DNA of 64,000 bases from Hyphomicrobium nitrativorans NL23. GTDB taxonomy: Bacteria; Pseudomonadota; Alphaproteobacteria; Rhizobiales; Hyphomicrobiaceae. The DNA is taken from NCBI RefSeq assembly GCF_000503895.1, contig NC_022997.1, positions 434,001 through 498,000 on the forward strand, read 5' to 3'. Below are positions 59,068 to 64,000 of the stretch, piece after piece; positions within the stretch are counted from its first letter, which is position 1, and the number at the start of each line of letters is the position of its first letter. Made by a program: the position numbers and the translations under genes. The notes under the pieces are model-generated. The model was not told the origin of the DNA. It was given only the letters and a program-made list of their open reading frames with translations, and made no database searches.

Positions 59068-60542
59068 TATTCGTATTGCTCCCGGTACTTGCGCACCACA
59101 TAGAGTGCGTAAATGTTGAGGCCGAGCGTGATCGTGAAGAGCGTAAGGCCGAGGGCGAACGCCACGAGCGTCTGCGGCGAGTTGAACTCAAGGTCGCCTG
59201 TGAGCTGGCTCACGATTTTCACCGTGATGGTGGTGACAGGTTCGAAGGGGTTGATGGTCAAGGTCGCGGCGATGCCCGCTGCGAGCACCACGATCATCGT
59301 TTCGCCGATCGCGCGCGAGACCGCGAGCAGGATGGCGCCCACGACGCCCGGCAACGCGGCCGGAAGAACCACGCGCTTGATGGTTTCGGACTGGGTCGCG
59401 CCCAAGCCGTACGAGCCATCGCGCAGGGACTGCGGCACGGCGTTGATGATGTCGTCTGAGAGAGACGACACGAACGGAATGATCATCACGCCCATGACGA
59501 TGCCCGCCGTGAGCACGCTCGATGCCGAGATGCTGAGGCCGAGGCCCGCGCCCGCGTCGCGCAGGAAGGGGCCGAACGTGATGAGCGCGAAGAGGCCGTA
59601 GACGATGGTGGGGATGCCCGCCAGGATTTCGAGCATGGGCTTGGCGAGCGTGCGAACGCGCGGGCCCGCGTACTCCGACATGTAGATGGCGGCGAGCAGA
59701 CCGACCGGCACGGCCACGAACATGGCGACCGTGGAGATATAGAGCGTGCCCCAGAAGAGCGGCACGAGGCCGAACTGGCCTTCGCCGGTGCGTCCGGGCG
59801 CGGAGAAGCGTGGATCCCAGACCGTGCCGAAGAAGAAGTCGGCGGGCGACACGAACTGGAAGAAGTGGATGGTCTCGAACAGCATCGAGAAGACGATGCC
59901 GACGGTGGTCAGGACCGCGATGGTGGATGCGGAGACGAGACCGCCGAGAACAACGCTTTCGACGGCGTTGCGGGCGCGGAGTTTGGGGGCCATGCGCGAA
60001 AACGCATAGAGGAAGCCGCCAAGGGCGAGGAGTAGCGCGAGGCCGGTCGAAGCCCACCGGCTCGTGTTCTGATAGCTGACCTGATCGTAAGCCGCCGAAA
60101 TCATGTAAGGCGCCGGGGCCGAGCCCATCACGATGCCCCTGGCCTGCATGACGCGCTGCGCCTCGTCGGCGGTCGCGAAACCGAGCCGCGATTTCTTGAT
60201 CACTTCGCGGTCTTCGTCCGACAGGTTCGGGATGCCGCGCGCAATGGCGTTGATACGGCCGAGAACGAGCGTCTGTTCCGCTGCGGAGAGAGCCTGCACG
60301 CTTTCGGGAAGGTTGTCCTTCACGATGGTGCGCACGACGAAATGCTCGGCTCCGCCCCAGATCAGCGAGAGAACGAGTGCGGGGAGCACCGTCCAGACAG
60401 CAAGATACCCGCCGAAGTAGCCGGGGCGAGAGTGAAGCTTTTCTTCGGTCTTGCGGGCCAGGTCCCTGGCCCTCCAAGCGCCTATGAAGTAGGAGGCAAG
60501 ACCTGCAAGAAGCAGCCCCAGCACGATGGCAGACGTTGACAT
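59067..60542 (-). CDS. pstC: Phosphate ABC transporter permease PstC
   Basis: 491 aa, well above the 319 of E. coli. An N-terminal helix (TSAIVLGLLLAGLASYFIGA), a second segment (LAVWTVLPALVLSLIWGGAE) and a large insertion (ALSAAEQTLVLGRINAIARG, GIPNLSDEDREVIKKSRLGF) precede the core. The permease signature is GSYGLGATQSETIKRVVLPA. ATG 60542 follows GAGGGATC. It is separated from pstS by a stem-loop spacer and coupled to pstA. Confidence 0.93.
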   Translation of the reverse strand: MSTSAIVLGLLLAGLASYFIGAWRARDLARKTEEKLHSRPGYFGGYLAVWTVLPALVLSLIWGGAEHFVVRTIVKDNLPESVQALSAAEQTLVLGRINAIARGIPNLSDEDREVIKKSRLGFATADEAQRVMQARGIVMGSAPAPYMISAAYDQVSYQNTSRWASTGLALLLALGGFLYAFSRMAPKLRARNAVESVVLGGLVSASTIAVLTTVGIVFSMLFETIHFFQFVSPADFFFGTVWDPRFSAPGRTGEGQFGLVPLFWGTLYISTVAMFVAVPVGLLAAIYMSEYAGPRVRTLAKPMLEILAGIPTIVYGLFALITFGPFLRDAGAGLGLSISASSVLTAGIVMGVMIIPFVSSLSDDIINAVPQSLRDGSYGLGATQSETIKRVVLPAALPGVVGAILLAVSRAIGETMIVVLAAGIAATLTINPFEPVTTITVKIVSQLTGDLEFNSPQTLVAFALGLTLFTITLGLNIYALYVVRKYREQYE

Positions 60543-60663
60543 CAGATGATCCCTCGGTCGCGGCGGCTTTGGTGAAATAGCCGGCGGCGTCGCATGCGAA
60601 ACTCGTCCGTTCGTTGGATAGCGGGCGGCCCGCTGTCGGTTCGGTGTCGTGAGCCGGAACAAT

Positions 60664-60695
60664 GGTCCGGGCTCCATGAAAAGGAGACCCGGACC
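60664..60695 (-). other. Stem-loop between pstS and pstC
   Basis: GGTCCGGGCTCC and GGAGACCCGGACC pair with a single bulged A around ATGAAAA. There is no T-run, so it is more likely a stabilising or partial-termination hairpin that allows more PstS than permease to be made. That effect is inference from other pst operons. Confidence 0.6.
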
Positions 60696-60731
60696 CGTCG
60701 TCTCGTTACAGGCTAACCTGCAACCGCTGCA

Positions 60732-61799
60732 TTACATGGTCTTGGCAGCGGAAACGGCGTCCTGAAGAGCCTTGCGCTCGTCATCCGGAGCCGGCACGAG
60801 GCCGTACTCGGCAAGCGGGCCTTCCGGGCCGATCATCCGATCGGAGACGAAGTACTCGACGTACTCCTTGAGGCCGGGGATGGTGCCGATGTGCGCCTTC
60901 TTCACGTAGAACTGAAGCGGACGCGAAACCGGGTACTGACCCGACGAGATCGTCTCGACCGACGGGGAAACGCCGGAGAGGGTCGCAACCTTCAGCTTGT
61001 CGGTGTTGTTCTCGTAGAACGAGAGACCGAACACGCCAACGCCGGTGGGGTTGGACGAGAGACGAGCGAGCGTCTCCGTGTAGTCGCCGTCGATGTCGAC
61101 CGAAGCGCCGTCCTTGCGGACCTGGAGGCAAGCCTTGTCGGCGGCCTTCTTCTTCGCAGCGTCGTCGCCTTCGGCCTTGGCCTTGTGCAGGTCGAGACCG
61201 CCGGTGGCCTTGCAGCCCTCGTGGAGGACCTTCTCTTCGAATACTTCGCGCGTGCCGTGCTTCTCGCCGGGGATGTAGGCGACGATCGGCCAATCGGGGA
61301 GCTGATCGTTGACCTCTTTCCAGGTCTTGTAGGGGTTGGTGACGAGCGCGCCATCCTTCGGAACCTCGGCGGCGAGCGCCAGGTAAAGGTCCTTCGGCTC
61401 GACGTTCCAGTCGGCGCTCTTGGCGTCGACAGCAAAGACGATGCCGTCATAACCGAACTGGATCTCCATGATCTCGGTTACGCCGTTCTTCTTGCAGTCT
61501 TCGAGTTCCGACTCGCGGATCTTGCGCGATGCGTTGGCGATGTCGATCGTGCCCTCGCCGAGACCTTCGCAGAAGCGCTTGATGCCCGAGCCCGAGCCGC
61601 CCGACTCGATGATCGGGGTCCGGATGCCGTCGTTGGCCTTGCCGAACTGCTCGGCAACGATGTTCGCGTAGGGGAGCACCGTCGAAGAGCCGGCGATCTG
61701 CACCTGGTCGCGGGCCAATGCCGCGCAGGCGAACGCCACCATGCCGACGGCGGCAGCCGACGTATAGGCGATGGACCTGTTGTTCACACTGATCTCCAT
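60732..61799 (-). CDS. pstS: Periplasmic phosphate-binding protein PstS
   Basis: 355 aa. Signal peptide (YTSAAAVGMVAFACAALA) then the phosphate-binding motif QIAGSSTVLPYANIVAEQFG and ESGGSGSGIKRFCEGLGEGT. A Lys/Ala/Asp-rich insertion (LHKAKAEGDDAAKKKAADKA) is notable. It delivers phosphate to PstCAB. ATG 61799 has ACGAGACAG upstream. It is the first gene of the operon. Confidence 0.94.
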   Translation of the reverse strand: MEISVNNRSIAYTSAAAVGMVAFACAALARDQVQIAGSSTVLPYANIVAEQFGKANDGIRTPIIESGGSGSGIKRFCEGLGEGTIDIANASRKIRESELEDCKKNGVTEIMEIQFGYDGIVFAVDAKSADWNVEPKDLYLALAAEVPKDGALVTNPYKTWKEVNDQLPDWPIVAYIPGEKHGTREVFEEKVLHEGCKATGGLDLHKAKAEGDDAAKKKAADKACLQVRKDGASVDIDGDYTETLARLSSNPTGVGVFGLSFYENNTDKLKVATLSGVSPSVETISSGQYPVSRPLQFYVKKAHIGTIPGLKEYVEYFVSDRMIGPEGPLAEYGLVPAPDDERKALQDAVSAAKTM

Positions 61800-61890
61800 C
61801 TGTCTCGTGGATCCATACAACAGACGCGGCCCTCTGCCTGCGGTCTGTCCCGGGGCCCATGCCCCGGCGCCCTTTTTCTAGCGACCGCAC

Positions 61891-61908
61891 ACTGTGGTTT
61901 TGTGACAT
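61891..61908 (-). promoter_or_regulatory. Weak Pho-box candidate upstream of pstS
   Basis: On the minus strand, ATGTCACAAAACCACAGT has one good half-site (TGTCACA) and a poor second one compared with the Pho-box direct repeat. The position, about 95 bp before pstS, is suitable. The rest of 61800-62174, between pstS and sdhB, is relatively AT-rich and presumably carries both divergent promoters; nothing else is distinct. Confidence 0.3.
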
Positions 61909-62174
61909 CGTAATAAATTGAAAACGCTAGATTAAGTTTGATTTGCTGCAATGCGCCATGATCTCGGCGGTACGGAGCTGAAAAAGCCTTTCCGCGCGCG
62001 GGCCAGAGCAGGGCGCGCGGCAGGGGCCGCTCCTGACGGCGCGAGGGCGGGTTTTCTACGAAAGTTCTGGGACTTGCGCAGAAGCGCGTCATTGCCGGAC
62101 GTTGACAGCCCTCGGCCGGGGTCGCATTGAGTGAAGATGGCTTTTTTCTGTTCGCTCGCAGAGGTCCGCGCTCC

Positions 62175-62954
62175 ATGGTCCAACTCACGCTTCCCAAAAA
62201 TTCAAAGATTCAAAAGGGCAAGACGTGGAATTCTCCCGACGTCAAGGGAGCGTGGCGCGAGGTGCGGGTTTATCGCTGGGATCCGGATACGGGCGAAAAT
62301 CCGCGTGTCGATACCTATTGGATCGACACCGAGCAGTGCGGGCCGATGGTTCTCGACGCGCTCATCAAGATCAAGAACGAGATCGATCCGTCGCTGACCT
62401 TCCGTCGGTCGTGCCGCGAGGGAATCTGCGGGTCGTGCTCGATGAATATCGACGGGATGAACGATCTCGCGTGTCTCAAGGGTCTCGACGAGATCACGGG
62501 GCCCATCAACATCTATCCGCTGCCGCATCTCAAGGTGGTCAAGGACCTGGTCGGCGATCTGACGAATTTCTATGCCCAGCACCGTTCGATCGAACCGTGG
62601 CTCAAGACCGATACGGCGACGCCGCCCAAGGAATGGAAGCAATCGCGCGACGACCGCGAAAAGCTCGACGGGCTTTACGAGTGCATCCTGTGCGCCTGCT
62701 GCTCGACGGCGTGCCCGAGCTATTGGTGGAACTCGGACCGCTATCTGGGTCCGGCGGCGTTGCTCCAAGCCTATCGGTGGGTGATCGACAGCCGCGACGA
62801 GGCGACCGGCGACCGGCTGGACAACCTTGAGGATCCGTTCCGGATCTACCGCTGCCATACGATCATGAACTGCGCCAAGACGTGCCCCAAGGGGCTGAAC
62901 CCGGCGAAGGCGATTGCCGAGCTCAAGAAGCTGATGGTGCAGCGGCGGGTGTAA
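62175..62954 (+). CDS. sdhB: Succinate dehydrogenase iron-sulfur subunit
   Basis: 259 aa. The 2Fe-2S domain has [15 protein letters not shown], and the C-terminal ferredoxin-like domain has [16 protein letters not shown] and [17 protein letters not shown], giving the 4Fe-4S and 3Fe-4S clusters. It transfers electrons from SdhA to quinone. ATG 62175 is preceded by GAGG. No sdhA, sdhC or sdhD is adjacent on the 5' side or in the following 1 kb, so the sdh genes are split here. Confidence 0.95.
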   Translation: MVQLTLPKNSKIQKGKTWNSPDVKGAWREVRVYRWDPDTGENPRVDTYWIDTEQCGPMVLDALIKIKNEIDPSLTFRRSCREGICGSCSMNIDGMNDLACLKGLDEITGPINIYPLPHLKVVKDLVGDLTNFYAQHRSIEPWLKTDTATPPKEWKQSRDDREKLDGLYECILCACCSTACPSYWWNSDRYLGPAALLQAYRWVIDSRDEATGDRLDNLEDPFRIYRCHTIMNCAKTCPKGLNPAKAIAELKKLMVQRRV

Positions 62955-63018
62955 GGCGCTGGCGCGTATCTGCGTGCGGATGGAATGTTGGGACGCTTGC
63001 GCGGCGATCCTGTAACGC

Positions 63019-63077
63019 GCGGGTCTGGATCCCGGCCGTCCTTGCGTAGCATGGCTCTGCCATGACGCCGGGATGAC
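63019..63077. repeat. REP-like hairpin after sdhB
   Basis: GGATCCCGGC and GCCGGGATGAC-like arms surround GTAGCATGGCTCTGCCATGA, itself a CATGGC/GCCATG hairpin. It belongs to the same general type as the GGGATGACA units. A further CACCGGCGAAGGCCGGTG hairpin lies at 63117-63134. Nothing else is distinct in 62955-63274. Confidence 0.6.
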
Positions 63078-63274
63078 GCCAGTGTGTGCAAACCGATGGC
63101 TACAGCCTATTCGTCACACCGGCGAAGGCCGGTGCCTAGACGCGTTTCCAAGGTAAAGGAAGCGCCTCGCATTTCTGCCGGAAGCCCCGCGAAACCCGCT
63201 TTTTTGATTTGGCGGTGAGGCCCGCTTCAGGGGCATTGCGGCGCTTTTCGGGCTGAGAAGAACCCAGAAACGAG

Positions 63275-63309
63275 AAGACCGGTGGCGCATCGCGCTGCCA
63301 CCGGTCTTT
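63275..63309. terminator. Terminator-like hairpin between sdhB and the histone-like gene
   Basis: AAGACCGGTGGC and GCCACCGGTCTT pair perfectly around about ten bases. T-runs are short on both sides, so termination strength is uncertain. It lies about 70 bp beyond the histone-like stop codon. Confidence 0.6.
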
Positions 63310-63377
63310 AAAGATCAAACCAGGCCGCCGTCGCCGCTCTCGTTGCCCAGACGAGTGCGGACGAGGCGATCCCCGCT

Positions 63378-63671
63378 TTACGCGGCCTTCTTGGTCCGCT
63401 TCGCGGCGGGCTTACGAGCAGCCGGCTTGCGAGCAGCCGTCGTCTTGCGAGCGGCGGGCTTGCGGGCGGCAGGCTTCGCAGCCTTGCGAGCGGCGGGCTT
63501 GCGAGCAGCGGTCGCCTTGCGGGCAGCCGGCTTACGAGCGGCGGTGGTCTTGCGAGCAGCCGTCGTCTTGCGAGCGGCGGGCTTGCGAGCAGCAGCCGTC
63601 TTGCGAGCGGCGGGTTTACGGGCCGTGGCCGCCTTGCGGGCCGGGGCCTTCTTTGCAGTGGTCTTAGCCAT
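63378..63671 (-). CDS. Histone H1-like Lys/Ala-rich DNA-binding protein
   Basis: 97 aa composed almost entirely of Ala, Lys, Arg, Pro and Thr in imperfect repeats of AARKPAARK and AARKTTAARK. It resembles the C-terminal tail of eukaryotic H1 and bacterial H1-like proteins, which condense DNA. A strong site, GAGGGAGAG, precedes ATG 63671. The repeats on DNA are of about 15-30 bp and so length may vary between strains. An upstream palindrome may be its operator. Confidence 0.85.
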   Translation of the reverse strand: MAKTTAKKAPARKAATARKPAARKTAAARKPAARKTTAARKTTAARKPAARKATAARKPAARKAAKPAARKPAARKTTAARKPAARKPAAKRTKKAA

Positions 63672-63691
63672 AAGAGTTCTCTCCCTCTAGA

Positions 63692-63709
63692 GTTCGAATC
63701 ATTTCGAAC
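63692..63709. promoter_or_regulatory. Palindrome upstream of the histone-like gene
   Basis: GTTCGAA and TTCGAAC flank TCAT, an 18-bp perfect inverted repeat 20 bp before the start codon and within the leader or promoter. It is a plausible repressor site or leader hairpin. The remaining sequence to 63929 is AT-rich with no clear gene. Confidence 0.45.
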
Positions 63710-63929
63710 AAAAAATCATGAGGAAGTTCGATCATTTTGTTGACATGTAAAGTGGATTCAGCTCTCGCATTTCTTCGCATTCGCATTGAAGTGTTGCGCG
63801 AAGTCAACAATTTCGTCGGGATTTTAAGATGCTACGTCGTCATCCTCGACTCCGTGTCATCTCCGAGCGGAAAGTTTTTCAACACGAAACGCGGATGCGC
63901 GATGTCGGAAACGACTCATTCGAGTCGCA

Positions 63930-64000
63930 TTACGCCGCTTTCACCACGCGCCGCTGAAGATCCAGCACCGCCATCATGAAGCCCATGCGATCCTCGACAG
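63930..64000 (-). CDS. C-terminal end of an unidentified protein (cut by window)
   Basis: The minus-strand frame ends VEDRMGFMMAVLDLQRRVVK followed by AA and TAA. It is open to the window edge. The sequence is amphipathic and gene-like, but 23 codons are too few to identify it. Confidence 0.4.
   Translation of the reverse strand, partial: VEDRMGFMMAVLDLQRRVVKAA

Noticed and set aside
63378-63671. CRISPR-like direct repeats
   Set aside because: The regularity comes from Lys/Ala codon repeats in the H1-like gene. There are no spacers of equal length and no cas genes.
63902-63979. 25-codon frame MSETTHSSRITPLSPRAAED near the end
   Set aside because: It is very short and overlaps the better-supported minus-strand gene end.

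Overview
The window is chromosomal DNA from a high-GC alphaproteobacterium, most likely order Hyphomicrobiales and possibly a Hyphomicrobium-like methylotroph. The order is supported by a CenR-type response regulator, a TIGR02302-family protein, the tlpA/argH divergent pair, an argH-lptM-lysA string, a SAM-II riboswitch upstream of metZ and alphaproteobacterial PstC/PstA with long periplasmic insertions. The genus is inference. Genes are mostly housekeeping. There is no prophage, CRISPR array, rRNA or recognisable tRNA.

Layout. 0-5.5 kb: MarR-type regulator (cut by the window edge), two tandem yciB paralogues, then ftsY-mtaB (GTGA overlap) and dapF. 5.6-11.3 kb: a PQQ-type sugar dehydrogenase, an EF-hand lipoprotein, then ffh, rpsP and rimM, with a small coupled leader/GrlR-like unit inserted between rpsP and rimM. 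11.3-15.6 kb: a UbiH-family monooxygenase, tesB and the ammonium module glnK-amtB behind a possible sigma-54 promoter. 15.6-16.4 kb: an 850-bp non-coding block built from copies of a hairpin-rich repeat plus a possible small RNA. 16.4-21.5 kb: L,D-transpeptidase, CenR-like regulator, a cNMP-binding protein, yggS and a Fic protein. 21.5-27.2 kb: an operator-like array of GAACATA words, then leuS-lptE-holA and an adenosine-kinase-type gene. 27.4-34.4 kb: HTH protein, argE, apaG, metZ with its riboswitch, a double-domain dCTP deaminase, and an ArsR/SDR divergent pair. 34.5-40.7 kb: lysine and arginine genes (dapE with a frameshift, dapD, argH, lptM, lysA) and tlpA. 40.8-53.4 kb: TIGR02302 protein, an outer-membrane barrel, a PHB-depolymerase-type lipoprotein, and alpha-2-macroglobulin/pbpC (pbpC also frameshifted). 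55.3-61.8 kb: the complete pstSCAB-phoU-phoB operon. The end holds sdhB, a histone H1-like protein and the tail of one more gene.

Together the genes cover lysine/DAP biosynthesis (dapF, dapE, dapD, lysA), arginine (argE, argH), methionine (metZ under SAM control), nitrogen and phosphate uptake, the SRP pathway (ffh and ftsY) and envelope maintenance.

The most unusual content is between genes. (1) A dispersed repeat has six copies. Four end in three consecutive hairpins whose stems differ in sequence but remain paired, and three of the six begin in the T-run of an intrinsic terminator. (2) Two MITE-like elements of about 270 bp share a homologous core but have different terminal inverted repeats; one abuts the GTG start of apaG. 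(3) Five copies of GAACATA, arranged in inverted repeats, lie between fic/yggS and leuS. (4) A second repeat brackets metZ. The dapE and pbpC frameshifts may be sequencing errors or real lesions.
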